Part shown: positions 36,726-45,904 of the stretch, one piece after another
How the letters are laid out: each line of letters begins with the position of its first letter
Position numbering within the stretch: the first letter of the stretch is position 1
Source of the DNA: Arthrobacter livingstonensis
GTDB lineage: Bacteria; Actinomycetota; Actinomycetes; Actinomycetales; Micrococcaceae
Length of the DNA stretch: 46,153 nucleotides
Direction of reading: 5' to 3'
Assembly: GCF_003219815.1 (NCBI RefSeq)
Contig: NZ_QJVD01000029.1
Location: 1-46,153 of the forward strand
Notes under the pieces: model-generated
Seen by the model: only the letters and a program-made list of their open reading frames with translations
Databases searched by the model: none
What the model was told of the DNA's origin: nothing
Program-made: the position numbers and the translations under genes

Positions 36726-37450
36726 CCCGCCTTCCCTGAAGGCCGAGGGACCTCCAGCCCTTATTTTGGTGGAAATCAAATAGTCAAGGCTGATCCTCCG
36801 TTTGAACCTTCAGCGCTGGCATCCCTCTACCCATTTAGATGCGCACTACCGTTTGGGGCCTCCGCTTTTGCCTTCGCCGATCATGGCGATGGGCAAGAAA
36901 ATGGCATGACCGTGCCAATCCGGATGCTTCATGATCAGTCCGCTTTCCCTACGGATCGGGCTGGATTTCTTTGGTGGAGCAGCCCTGCAGGGGAATACGG
37001 GAAGCCATGGCTGTGACTTCACGACCAGCTGGGCAGACTGCAAAGCCGTGGGTTGCAGACCGGCGAACCGACCAGCACCCTGGGCATCCCCACAGGCCGG
37101 ACCAAGCCGGAGCTGTGGCACGCCTGAGCCACAAGCATTCACAAAGCAAGTCGGGTCGGCGTTGAAATTCCAAGGCGCGGCCATCGGGCTGGGAATCCAT
37201 CCCCGCACTGGCAGGGGCTTCGACAATGGCATCGTCGTATTCACCCACTCCCTCTTTACTGCACGCCAATCTGTGCGGCAATCAAAAAGCCCCTACTCCC
37301 GGCTTCGGGCCAGAGGCAAAGGGCGCCCCTGATCGGACCGGGCCCGATGCGGACAGTGGATCAATCTAATGGTTTTTTAATGAGTTGGGTTGGAATGCCC
37401 CCCCGGTGCCACTCCCCCAAAGCAAAGCCCCAGGTCAGCGGCACACTCCC
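36726..37450. other. Intergenic region, no gene recognised
   Basis: A small hairpin GCCTTC-CCT-GAAGGC (36729-36743) follows the MarR gene and may act as a weak terminator. Beyond it, frames open on both strands (about 36850-37330) give no recognisable protein and no motif. The stretch leads into a tRNA 3'-end fragment at 37451. Confidence 0.4.
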
Positions 37451-37475
37451 GGCCCCCTGTCGGATTCGAACCGAC
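37451..37475 (-). other. tRNA 3'-end fragment (T-arm plus acceptor strand)
   Basis: On the minus strand, GTCGGTTCGAATCCGAC is a perfect T-arm (5-bp stem, TTCGAAT loop), followed by AGGGGGCC, which looks like an acceptor 3' strand. No matching 5' acceptor, D-arm or anticodon arm lies within 100 nt. Such isolated 3' ends are typical leftovers (att sites) of elements that integrate into tRNA genes. In that model the element lies on the higher-coordinate side. Confidence 0.55.
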
Positions 37476-37692
37476 GAACGGCCTGATTTCAGGGCGGTAC
37501 TGACGATGATCTTGAGCCCGGAGGGCGGTGCTACAGGGATTCCCCGTCATGATCTATGCGACTACTGATTGTTCAGGTCTTGGGACCACCGGCTCAGTGC
37601 GGCGACTGTGGTGAATCGGTGTCAACACGACCGGTTCCGCCCCCAGGGGTCCAGTGCCGTCTTTACGTTTCACTGACGATGAGACCAAGTCG

Positions 37693-38581
37693 ATGGATCC
37701 GAAACCGCACAAAGCATATCCAGAACAGCTGGACCCCCTCAGGCGGCGAGGGATGCACATCGCGGACTAAAAGTCAGCACTGGCTCTTCTGCAACGAGCC
37801 GACTTCTACACCCTCAGCAGCTGGAGGCACGCGACGGCTCGCGAACCGGTCAGTTTCGCCCGGGAACGTCGCTTGCTCAAGTTCAGGCACTGTGGGAGTT
37901 CGACAACCGGATCCGCTTATCCACCTTTGCGGTACTACAGCATGTGGAAAATTATCTTCGCGCCTTGAAGGGGTATTCACTGGGTGCAGTTGATCCGTTG
38001 ACCCGTTGATTGATCGCAAGCAGGAACTCCTCTCGATCGACCGTTCCCAGGACTATCCAAAATGGCCCGCCAAGCTTGACCGCCAAGTGGCAGACTCACG
38101 TGAAGAGTTCATCATTCACCATAGGAACAACCGCAACAGCGTCATCCCCGTATGGGTTGCCGTCGACGTCCTCGACTGGGGCGGCCTCTCCTACCTTTTC
38201 AGCTTTGACCCATTGAACGTGCGCGATGACGTGGCCCAGCATTTCGGGCTCAATGCTGCACAACTGAAATCGTGGTTGCGCGCCTTGAAAGTCGCACGCA
38301 ACGTCTGCGCACACCACGGGCGCTTCTACAACCGCTACTACTCACTGACTCCAAAGCTTCCCGGCCGAGGTCGCAGCGACTCACTGGATTTCATTGCACC
38401 GCTGAAGGACCCAACCTTCGCGATGCTCACCCTGGTTCAGCATCTGGCCTCCTTCACTCTTGGTGCGAACCCCCGCATATTTCCGGCGACGTTGCGGTCG
38501 TTTCCCACAGAAAGTGGGATGACTCTTGGATCGACAGGGGCACGAGAAGGCTGGGAATCACTGTCACCATGGCACCCGTGA
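37693..38581 (+). pseudogene. Abi family (AbiD/F-like) abortive infection protein, degraded
   Basis: Plus-strand sequence for an Abi_2-type phage-defence protein. ATG 37693 begins MDPKPHKAYPEQLDPLRRRG, close to the family start; an in-frame TAA lies at 37768-37770. Similarity continues (SALALLQRADFYTLSSWR), then moves to another frame (ALWEFDNRIRLSTFAVLQHV) and again near 38005 into the frame that runs intact to 38581. That last part has PVWVAVDVLDWGGLSYLF and the signature NVCAHHGRFYNR. So there is one nonsense and at least two frame changes. An ATG/ATT-initiated C-terminal product (from about 38006) is possible but would lack the first third. AbiD/F proteins confer abortive infection in Lactococcus; here the gene is probably dead. 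Confidence 0.8.
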
Positions 38582-38710
38582 ATTGATGGTAAGAAATCTA
38601 GAAATTGAGAGCCCCGAGGAATAGAGTCGTGCTCAGGCGCAGGAACAGCTCCAGTCTATTGGCTGGGCTCCTCGTCTAGCTGCACCCAGGGAAAGAAGGG
38701 TGGGGGAAAC

Positions 38711-41401
38711 GTGGCTCCATTGGTGGGTCGCAATCTGGAGTTGCTGCGCGCCCGGCGGCTTGTCGAGCAGCTACCCGCAAGAGGACAGGTTCTTGTCGTC
38801 GTGGGCGAGGCTGGGATCGGAAAAACGGCACTCGTCAATGCCACGGCGGAGCACGCTGTTGCATCCGGATGCCGAGTTGTAAAGGTAACTGCTACCGAGT
38901 TGGAGTCGCCGCTGCCGTATGCGGCGTTACAACAGATCCTGCACGCCTTGCCGAGGCGCCTAGACTCCATGCGCGCTCGGCCCAGGGACGTACTTGAGCG
39001 GGCGGTGGGACTGGCCGAAGGCGAGACGCCCGACGCTTTTGCGGTGGGGGTGGCATTGCTGGAGGCACTGACCGATGTAGCACCGGAGGTGGGCCTCTTG
39101 CTCATTGTGGATGATGCTCAGTGGCTGGATGAGTCCACTGCGCGCGTGCTGGCATTTGCGGCTCGCCGCCTCGATCACGATCCGGCGGCGGTGTTGTTTG
39201 CGGTCCGGATCGGCCATGAGTCTGCGGTGTTGAAAGCCGGGTTCGACGTCATCGAAATCGAACCGCTGTCCGATACGCATGCTCTTGACCTGCTCAGGTT
39301 GGATCGACCGGATCTAAGTAACATCGAGCAGGCGAGGGTGCGTATCTCTTCTGGAGGAAATCCATTGGCGCTTCTTGAGCTGCCACCGAATCACGACGGC
39401 GGGGGCGCACCTCTCGCTGCTCGGCTGCGCTCCGCGTTCATCGCCCGGCTGCGTGGAGTCACGGCTTTAACTGGTGACTTGCTTCTGGCTGCTGCCCTTG
39501 ACGACTCGGACGCTGTGCGCGACTTGCGCGCCGTTGCTGCCACACTCGGGCTTGATGCGGAGGCCTTTCAGGCTGCTTTGAGCGAGCTCTCGAACAGGCG
39601 CACCATCGACGTGAAAGGCACTCAGTTCAGCTTTCGTCATCCGCTTATTCGAGCTGCGATCGTGTCGGAGTCTGACGATGAAGCGAGGAGAAAAAGTCAT
39701 TCAGTTCTCGCCATGGCGTTCACCACCGACCCTGAACGCGCGGTATGGCATGAAGCGGCGAACGCAACGGACCCGGACGAGTCGCTCGCATCTCGGATGG
39801 AGCAAACTGCAGAGCGCATGGAGCGCCGCGGAAGCGCGATCACCACCGTGCAGGCCTGGTCGGCCGCAGTTCGGCTCAGTGTCGATCCCATCTTGCGGGC
39901 ACGACGGACGATACGCTTGGCGGAGTCCTCGCTGCGAGCCGGTCTGGTCGTCACGGCACTCGAGTCCCTGAAGAGCGTGGACATGAATGCTGTGAACAAT
40001 GTCGAACGCGCAAGGTGGGCTCTCGTGCGACTCAACGCGGACCGGCACACGGCCGCACCTCAAGAGCTGCAGGACCTCGTCGCGGATGCTGGCCGGCTCC
40101 TTGTAGCCGGCGAGACCGAACTGGCGATATCGCTTCACCTAACCATCGAAGAAAATCTGGACGCAGGCGGACACGACACACGAAGCCATCTCTCCGCCCT
40201 CGCCGAAAATATTGTCGCCAGACTCCCAGAAGGGGACATCCGCGGTCTCGTGGTGTTGGCGGCGACCGACCGGGCCGCCTACGGCGACGACATCGCCCAC
40301 GCAATGCTCGCACTCAACAATGAGGAGTTCAGCGAGAACGCCGAATTGCTGACGAGACTGCCACCCAATGTCGACGCCCAACCTGCAATAGCACGGGTGC
40401 AACGACGGATGATTGACACGTACCGTGAGCGAGGACAGCTGCGCGCAATCGCCAATCTTCAACCAACTCACGCGTGGGTGGAGATCGCCCTTGCGGACTG
40501 GCCGGAAGCCTTGCGAGCCACTGAAGAAGGAACTCGTCTGGCAACCGAACTGGGTTACCCTCGTTGGGCAACGGGAACCCTCATCGGTGCAGCATTCATC
40601 TCGGCTGTTCGTGGCGACCACGCAGCTGCAGACGCAATGATCGAAGAGTCCGAACGGGGAGCAATGGCCTCCGGTGCAAACAACGTCCTCACCGGCATCC
40701 AGCTCACCAAAGGAGTCAACTACATCGCACAGAGCCGATATGACGAGGCGTTCACCGCGCTGCGCCGATCGTTCGATCCCCTTGACCCTTCGCACCACCC
40801 CATCCAGTCTGGATGGTGTCTGGGCGATCTAGCCGAGGCCGCTGCACACCTTGGACGCGTCGATGACGTGCGGCGACTCTTCATTCGCGCACCAAACGTG
40901 TCCACAACACCGTGGCAGAAAATGGCCGAGTTGTACGCAGCACCCTTTCTTGCCGAAGTTCCCGACACCGTCGACAAAGCATTCCGCGACGCCTTGACCG
41001 GAATTGTGCGCGACTGGCCGCTATATCGCGTACGCCTCCTTATCGAGCACGGCGCATGGTTGCGCCGGCAACGGCGAATTCCAGAAGCGCGGGACAGGCT
41101 TCGGGAAGCGAGAGATCTCGCAGACGCACTGACGATGCGTCCTTGGTCGGAAAAAGCCCGCAGCGAGCTGAGAGCAACTGGCACCGAGTCCGCACCGGCC
41201 GAAACTCATTCCTGGGAGTCGCTGTCCCCGCAGGAGCTGGAGGTTGCCCACCTGGCATCGAGTGGTTTGTCGAATCGGGAGATCGGAGAGCGACTCTTCT
41301 TGTCACATCGCACAGTCGGCTCGCACCTTTATAGAATCTTCCCGAAACTTGGCATCTCGAACCGTGCTCAGCTGGCAACAGTCCTGCGGTCCGCCATGTG
41401 A
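38711..41401 (+). CDS. Large ATP-binding LuxR-type regulator (AAA ATPase + HTH)
   Basis: An 896-residue regulator. The N-terminal AAA/STAND-type ATPase has Walker A GEAGIGKT (residues 32-39) and Walker B LLLIVDDAQWLDE (about 128-140). A long helical middle probably folds as TPR-like repeats. The C-terminal ~60 residues are a LuxR helix-turn-helix: LSPQELEVAHLASSGLSNRE, then IGERLFLSHRTVGSHLYRIF. Such proteins activate transcription on binding ATP and an inducer. GTG start with a purine-rich GGGGGAAA just upstream. Codon use is visibly less GC-biased than the crt or NRPS genes (many TTG, CTT, TCT, CGA codons), which suggests acquisition. It is convergent with a hydrolase gene 7 nt away. Its targets may be the downstream cluster, but nothing in the sequence proves it. 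Confidence 0.88.
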   Translation: MAPLVGRNLELLRARRLVEQLPARGQVLVVVGEAGIGKTALVNATAEHAVASGCRVVKVTATELESPLPYAALQQILHALPRRLDSMRARPRDVLERAVGLAEGETPDAFAVGVALLEALTDVAPEVGLLLIVDDAQWLDESTARVLAFAARRLDHDPAAVLFAVRIGHESAVLKAGFDVIEIEPLSDTHALDLLRLDRPDLSNIEQARVRISSGGNPLALLELPPNHDGGGAPLAARLRSAFIARLRGVTALTGDLLLAAALDDSDAVRDLRAVAATLGLDAEAFQAALSELSNRRTIDVKGTQFSFRHPLIRAAIVSESDDEARRKSHSVLAMAFTTDPERAVWHEAANATDPDESLASRMEQTAERMERRGSAITTVQAWSAAVRLSVDPILRARRTIRLAESSLRAGLVVTALESLKSVDMNAVNNVERARWALVRLNADRHTAAPQELQDLVADAGRLLVAGETELAISLHLTIEENLDAGGHDTRSHLSALAENIVARLPEGDIRGLVVLAATDRAAYGDDIAHAMLALNNEEFSENAELLTRLPPNVDAQPAIARVQRRMIDTYRERGQLRAIANLQPTHAWVEIALADWPEALRATEEGTRLATELGYPRWATGTLIGAAFISAVRGDHAAADAMIEESERGAMASGANNVLTGIQLTKGVNYIAQSRYDEAFTALRRSFDPLDPSHHPIQSGWCLGDLAEAAAHLGRVDDVRRLFIRAPNVSTTPWQKMAELYAAPFLAEVPDTVDKAFRDALTGIVRDWPLYRVRLLIEHGAWLRRQRRIPEARDRLREARDLADALTMRPWSEKARSELRATGTESAPAETHSWESLSPQELEVAHLASSGLSNREIGERLFLSHRTVGSHLYRIFPKLGISNRAQLATVLRSAM

Positions 41402-41408
41402 TCATGGC

Positions 41409-42224
41409 TCAGGCAGCAGCCGAGGGCGCGATGACGCGCTCTTCGACCCAGCTCAGCACCGAGTCTGCTACCTCGCGCCAACCACTGTCGATCGTGAGCG
41501 AATGCCCCCTGTCGCCGAACTCCACCAGCTCGGTCACCGCGGTTGATTTCCGGTAGAGCTTGAACGTCGCTTTTGTGATGGACTCCGGCACTGTGTGATC
41601 CTTCCCGCCCATGATCAGCAGCAACGGTCCCCGATCTTCATTCCTGGTGTCGACTTTGGCTGGGGAGTGTGCCGAGAAGTTGGCACTTGCGGCTTCGAAC
41701 AGCGGCTTGCCTGGGGATGGGATCGTCCACTTTTCAAAGAGCGCATCGGACTCTTCTGGAGATACAGCGTTTCCGAAGCTGTACCGAAACTGATCCATGG
41801 TGAGAGATACGGCCCGGTTCTCGTTGGCGAAGTTCTTGAATACTGGAAGGGTTGACTTCAACGAGGACAGAGGTAACGGCAGGACACCCTTGATCTGTGC
41901 GGCATCGATGGCGACTGCGGCGCGGCCAAGGTTAATGCCCAGCAGCTTTTCCGCCACCATGCCGCCAAACGAATGTCCAATGATAATTGGTTGCGATGGA
42001 AGGCCGCCGATGAAATCGGCGAAGTGGGCCGTGACAGCCTCGATGCCGTACCCGGCAGCCTCCTCGGGGTTCGCCCTGGATGTGAGGACATCGGCGCCTT
42101 CACCGGGCCAGGTGGGTGCGACAGGATCATACCCTCGTGCTTCGAACAACTCGATCCAAGGTTGCCACGAACCAGCAGCCAGCCAGAGTCCGTGGATGAA
42201 GACGACGGGAATCTTCTTACTCAT
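41409..42224 (-). CDS. Alpha/beta hydrolase
   Basis: A 271-residue alpha/beta-hydrolase-fold protein without a signal peptide, so probably cytosolic. PVVFIHGLWLAAGSW (residues 6-20) forms the oxyanion-hole region, the nucleophile elbow GHSFGG is at 83-88, and GDRGHSLTIDSGW near 245 carries the catalytic His. The acid is likely in MGGKDHTVP. The substrate is unknown. It is convergent with the LuxR-type gene and divergent from the oxidoreductase gene at 42428, with a ~200-nt gap between. Confidence 0.9.
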   Translation of the reverse strand: MSKKIPVVFIHGLWLAAGSWQPWIELFEARGYDPVAPTWPGEGADVLTSRANPEEAAGYGIEAVTAHFADFIGGLPSQPIIIGHSFGGMVAEKLLGINLGRAAVAIDAAQIKGVLPLPLSSLKSTLPVFKNFANENRAVSLTMDQFRYSFGNAVSPEESDALFEKWTIPSPGKPLFEAASANFSAHSPAKVDTRNEDRGPLLLIMGGKDHTVPESITKATFKLYRKSTAVTELVEFGDRGHSLTIDSGWREVADSVLSWVEERVIAPSAAA

Positions 42225-42427
42225 TTCACTTGCCCATCAGATTGAAGTGGGACTAGCAGGAGCACCGGCGGCGCCCTAGATCAGACCATATACGCGAGGC
42301 AGATCGCCTGGCTTCAGTCGGACGACTGAACCTGCACAAGAGAACTCAATAGCCCTGTTGCAGTCAATCGACTGGGGCGCAAGCAGGGACTTCGTCTCTA
42401 CCCTGATGCAGGTAGGAGGCAGTCATC

Positions 42428-43369
42428 ATGGACGAAACAATGAAGGCACTCCGGGCACACCACCGCGGCGGCCCCGAGCAACTGATGTTGGACACGGTAC
42501 CCATTCCCACCCTCACGGCAGGTGAGGTGCTGGTCGAAGTACACGCAGCCGCGATCACTTTTGCTGAGCTGAGCTGGGACGAGACATGGGGGCATATGCC
42601 CGCCATACCCGCGCACGAGTTCTCAGGTGTAGTTTCCGCCATGGCCAGCGACGTGGATGGTTTCGTCGTCGGTGATGAAGTCTTCGGGCTAATCCGATTC
42701 GAGCTTCAGGGCGCTGCGGCCGGCTACGTCGCCGTGCCAGCAGCAGATCTCGCGCGAAAACCAGCAAGCCTCACCCACGCAGAAACAGCTGCTCTTCCTC
42801 TCGCAGCTCTGACGGCTTGGCAGGCGCTCTTCGACGTTGCAGCCGTTGAAGCTAACGACCGTGTGCTGGTCCAGGGCGGTGCCGGCGGGGTCGGTATCTT
42901 TGCAGTTCAGCTGGCTAAGTCGGCCGGCGCCATAGTGACGACGACTGTCCGCGCGGACGGGATCGCTCTCGCTGAAGCGTTGGGGGTCGATGAGGTTATC
43001 GATACCGATGAGGTCGACTTCGTCGCCGGAGGCCCAAGGTTTGACGTTGTGATCGACACCATCGGCGGAGACGTGCTGCAGCGGTCTTACGACGTCGCGG
43101 TCGAAGGCGGGCACCTCGTGACGCTACAGGGTCCACCCGACACGAAACTGGCAGACCGTGCCGCCATCGCCGCAACATTCTTTATCGTCTCGCCTGACAT
43201 CTCAGAATTGAACCGCATCGCCGACCTCGCTGATCGCGGCGACCTCCGTGTCGTTCTCGCTGCGACATTCCCGCTGGATCAGGGCAAAACCGCATTCGAA
43301 AGCGGACGCGGAACCCACAGATCACCGGGGAAAACGATTCTCATCGTCAGGGAAGTCGAACCCGGCTGA
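42428..43369 (+). CDS. NADP-dependent quinone oxidoreductase-like protein
   Basis: A 313-residue zinc-independent medium-chain dehydrogenase/reductase. The N-terminal GroES-like domain (PAIPAHEFSGVV, DEVFGLIRF) is followed by the nucleotide-binding fold with VLVQGGAGGVGIFAVQLAKS at 147-166. The structural and catalytic zinc ligands are absent, as in the quinone oxidoreductase branch. Likely cytosolic NADPH-dependent reduction of quinones or enones. ATG 42428 has GGAGG upstream within tagGAGGcagtcatc; a second Met follows at codon 5. First gene of a four-gene plus-strand run. Confidence 0.9.
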   Translation: MDETMKALRAHHRGGPEQLMLDTVPIPTLTAGEVLVEVHAAAITFAELSWDETWGHMPAIPAHEFSGVVSAMASDVDGFVVGDEVFGLIRFELQGAAAGYVAVPAADLARKPASLTHAETAALPLAALTAWQALFDVAAVEANDRVLVQGGAGGVGIFAVQLAKSAGAIVTTTVRADGIALAEALGVDEVIDTDEVDFVAGGPRFDVVIDTIGGDVLQRSYDVAVEGGHLVTLQGPPDTKLADRAAIAATFFIVSPDISELNRIADLADRGDLRVVLAATFPLDQGKTAFESGRGTHRSPGKTILIVREVEPG

Positions 43370-43430
43370 ATCCACCTCGGCACACACACGAGCTGGGGAG
43401 ACGCCAACCAAAATGTACAAGGAGAAAACA

Positions 43431-43685
43431 ATGAACAGAGTTCCCGATTCCGAACTGGTGCTCGTGCCCGGAGGAACGCTCATCACAGCAACTTCAGAAG
43501 AGGGCCGCGCCCTCGCCATCACTATGGCCAGACACAGCATCCACAATATCCAACCCGACCTCGGCATTCTCAAAGGCGGCCGGCCGAACTACTCAACGAG
43601 TCCCGACAGCCTCATCGCCGTCAGCCAGGTGATCGCAATCGAGTTTCAGACCATCGCCGCAGCCAACAACTACTGGCGCCCCTAA
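43431..43685 (+). CDS. Small protein of unknown function
   Basis: An 84-residue protein with no signal peptide, membrane segment or cysteine. AAGGAG lies 8 nt before the ATG, a strong ribosome binding site. The sequence (VLVPGGTLITATSEEGRALA early; SLIAVSQVIAIEFQTIAAAN late) shows no motif I recognise. It lies 61 nt after the oxidoreductase gene and 28 nt before the DUF1622 gene. Coding is supported by the ribosome binding site, GC-biased third positions and spacing. Confidence 0.55.
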   Translation: MNRVPDSELVLVPGGTLITATSEEGRALAITMARHSIHNIQPDLGILKGGRPNYSTSPDSLIAVSQVIAIEFQTIAAANNYWRP

Positions 43686-43713
43686 TAGATTCGTCAAAGC
43701 AACGGCGACCACG

Positions 43714-44112
43714 GTGACGTTCGGCGGAACAATCGAACTCGTCGGCAAAACCATCGACATGGTAGGAGGCGCGATCATCGTCGCGGGGCTCCTGCTCGCC
43801 ACCATCGGGGCAGGTCTTCACCTTCGACGGCAGGGACCCGACACTTACCGCCGATACCGGCAACAACTAGGCCGTTCCATCCTGCTCGGCCTCGAAATGC
43901 TCGTCACAGCCGACATTATCCGCACCGTCGCGGAAACCCCCACACTCAACAGCGTGTTAGTGCTCGGGGGAATCGTCTTCATCCGCACATTCCCCAGCTT
44001 CTCCCTCGAGCTGGAAACCACCGGATCATGGCCATGGCAAAAAAGACACCAGACAATGCACCACCCCGGAAGAAAGACAAGTAGATGCGAACAATCCCCG
44101 CAAGAAGAATGA
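43714..44112 (+). CDS. DUF1622 family membrane protein
   Basis: A 132-residue small membrane protein of the DUF1622 family. The conserved block QQLGRSILLGLEMLVTADII, then TLNSVLVLGGIVFIRTFPSF and the LELETTGSWPW ending, are all present. Two or three hydrophobic segments are seen, at about 15-35, 60-80 and 90-110. Function unknown. The GTG start is the first good one after the previous stop; the frame is open a few codons further up without a start. The last ~22 residues after WPWQK are charged and not conserved-looking and overlap the next gene by 28 nt, so the tail may have been extended by a lost stop. Confidence 0.8.
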   Translation: MTFGGTIELVGKTIDMVGGAIIVAGLLLATIGAGLHLRRQGPDTYRRYRQQLGRSILLGLEMLVTADIIRTVAETPTLNSVLVLGGIVFIRTFPSFSLELETTGSWPWQKRHQTMHHPGRKTSRCEQSPQEE

Positions 44113-44960
44113 TTTTCAAAAAGGGCTTGACCGCCCTCGCCGCCATAGGGTTGGCACTGTTGGCCCTGCTGCCAATCCAGCCAGCCACGGCCCAAGCGCC
44201 GACAACGGCACCCACACAGTCGGCCACCTCCTCACAAGTGAAGCCAACCATCGTTTTGGTGCACGGGGCTTGGGCCGACGGGTCAAGCTGGGCACCCGTG
44301 TCGGCGATCCTCCAAGCCCATGGCTACAGCGTACTTGTCCCGCCGAACCCCCTACGCGGGCTCAGCAGCGACGCGGCGTCCATCTCAGCGTTCATCCAAC
44401 AGGCAACGACCGGCCCGGTAGTCCTCGTGGGACACTCCTACGGCGGGGCAGTGATCACCAACGCCGCAACGTCCACCCCTACCGTCAAGGCGCTCGTCTA
44501 CGTTGACGCCTTCGCTCCCGCGCAAGGACAAACATTGGGACAAATCATCGGTGGATCCACATCCGCCCTCAACGTCCCCGACCCAACGACCGTGTTCAAC
44601 GTCGTGGCCGATCCCAACTCCCCCGCCGGAGACGGAGACCTCTACCTCAAGCCGTCCACGTTCAATAGCGCCTTCGCACAGGATCTTCCCAGGGCTGTCC
44701 GGAACATACTCTCGCCGGCTCAACGTCCCTTGGCTGTCGGCGCAAACCTCGAGTCATCCGGCACCCCCGCTTGGGCCGCCATACCCAGCTGGTTTGTAGT
44801 CGGAACCGCAGACAAGGTGATCCCCCAGACGACCCAGCTTCAGATGGCGGCTGCCGCTGGCGGGCAGGTAACGAAGGTCAACGCCTCGCACCTATCCCTA
44901 CTCTCCAAACCGCTTCAGGTTGCGCAGGTAATCACACAGGCGGCACACACGGTCCACTAA
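44085..44960 (+). CDS. Secreted alpha/beta hydrolase
   Basis: A 291-residue alpha/beta hydrolase with an N-terminal signal peptide (basic MRTIPARRMIFKKG, hydrophobic GLTALAAIGLALLALL, cleavage likely at ATAQA). VLVHGAWADGSSWAPV (residues 57-72) and VPPNPLRG mark a known family of esterase-like proteins; the nucleophile elbow GHSYGG is at 116-121, and NASHLSLLS near the end carries the His. After cleavage a Thr/Ala/Pro-rich linker joins the enzyme to the envelope. Start at 44085 or at ATG 44109; both keep the signal. It closes the cluster, followed by a clear terminator. Confidence 0.88.
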   Translation: MRTIPARRMIFKKGLTALAAIGLALLALLPIQPATAQAPTTAPTQSATSSQVKPTIVLVHGAWADGSSWAPVSAILQAHGYSVLVPPNPLRGLSSDAASISAFIQQATTGPVVLVGHSYGGAVITNAATSTPTVKALVYVDAFAPAQGQTLGQIIGGSTSALNVPDPTTVFNVVADPNSPAGDGDLYLKPSTFNSAFAQDLPRAVRNILSPAQRPLAVGANLESSGTPAWAAIPSWFVVGTADKVIPQTTQLQMAAAAGGQVTKVNASHLSLLSKPLQVAQVITQAAHTVH

Positions 44961-44974
44961 CCGTCTTTGACGGC

Positions 44975-45005
44975 GAGGGACCGACTGCAGCGCAGCCGGT
45001 CCCTC
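44975..45005 (+). terminator. Rho-independent terminator
   Basis: GAGGGACCG (44975-44983) pairs perfectly with CGGTCCCTC (44997-45005), a 9-bp GC-rich stem with a 13-nt loop, 15 nt after the hydrolase stop. A short T run (CCCTTTT) comes 14 nt later. Confidence 0.75.
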
Positions 45006-45503
45006 AGCCCCGTCAGACCCTTTTGCTCCAGATTGTCCATTTGCACATGTCATGGGCGATGCCGTCCGGGAGGTAGGGTCCGGATTTCCCATAAGGTTCC
45101 CCATACGAAGCACCGAACCCGTCATTCCCAATCCTCCCTTAGCCGCCAATCTGATAGCCGTCAATTGGCCGGACACCATTCACCGGCCAACCAGCAGCGC
45201 CTCTACCCCGGGGCGCACAGTCCACCACGTTGGTCATCTGGGACCAGGCGTAAAATGTTAGACATGCACGGCGTCAAACACCGTCCAAGGATGAATCCCG
45301 AATGAACCTATTTTTTTGCCGAATTCGTACTCGAATCCAGATGACGTCAATGGGACCGTACGACCCACTCCCCTTTTCAACCAAGAACTGAGGCAATGCA
45401 CGAAATGCCACAGTCTTCGGAACCAACAAAATACCGCGGAAACACGCGCATTATGGCAAGTAACCGCACCCATCAAAATCCAGATGGTGAGATTCTCTTG
45501 GCC
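45006..45503. other. Non-coding stretch, no gene recognised
   Basis: No frame resembles a known protein. A hydrophilic, mixed-frame character and loss of codon bias suggest degraded or non-coding sequence. It ends at a tRNA 3'-end fragment. Confidence 0.4.
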
Positions 45504-45529
45504 GTCGGTTCGAGTCCGACCCGGGGCAC
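45504..45529 (+). other. tRNA 3'-end fragment (T-arm plus acceptor strand)
   Basis: On the plus strand, GTCGGTTCGAGTCCGAC is a perfect T-arm (5-bp stem, TTCGAGT loop), followed by CCGGGGCA, an acceptor-like 3' strand. The preceding sequence has no complementary GCCCCGG and no anticodon arm, so this is not a full tRNA gene. As an att remnant it would place the integrated element on the lower-coordinate side, facing the fragment at 37451. Confidence 0.55.
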
Positions 45530-45904
45530 AATATGGCCCTGACCTGCGGTTATGTCCCCCAGGCCAGAGGCAGCAAGGGCCAATATGGCCGCAACTCATC
45601 TTTTACTCATCTTTTCCAACGAAAAGTTGGCCACGTTTAAGGCGTGTCTTCGGCGAAATAGCGGGCAGCTGGTGCTCATCTCTTTCGACATCCGGACACA
45701 AATACTGGCGAGATTCCGCGGTTTCTCCGAGCCCGAGCGACTCGGCGCTGTGACCGACAGGATTTGGCCCTCCGATCGGCCATAAAATGTCGCATCTTCT
45801 CCTTCCCCGCCACGCCCTGCGGGGTGTAACGTTTGGGTCACGGTCTCCCCTCGTCACATAGACACCTAGACACCTAGTCACCTCCCAACGTCTGGAGACC
45901 GATC
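45530..45904. other. No gene recognised; triple 8-nt tandem repeat near the end
   Basis: An open frame (about 45588-45785, MAATHLLLIFSNEKLATFKA...) is not recognised and has no ribosome binding site. At 45859-45882 TAGACACC is repeated three times in tandem (third copy TAGTCACC), just upstream of the small ORF at 45905. It could be a protein-binding site or chance. Confidence 0.35.

Noticed and set aside
36846-37244. Minus-strand frame of 132 codons
   Set aside because: No ribosome binding site, no family resemblance, and comparable open frames exist on the other strand.
37440-45540. Complete tRNA genes at the two T-arm sequences
   Set aside because: No matching 5' acceptor strand, D-arm or anticodon arm upstream of either fragment.
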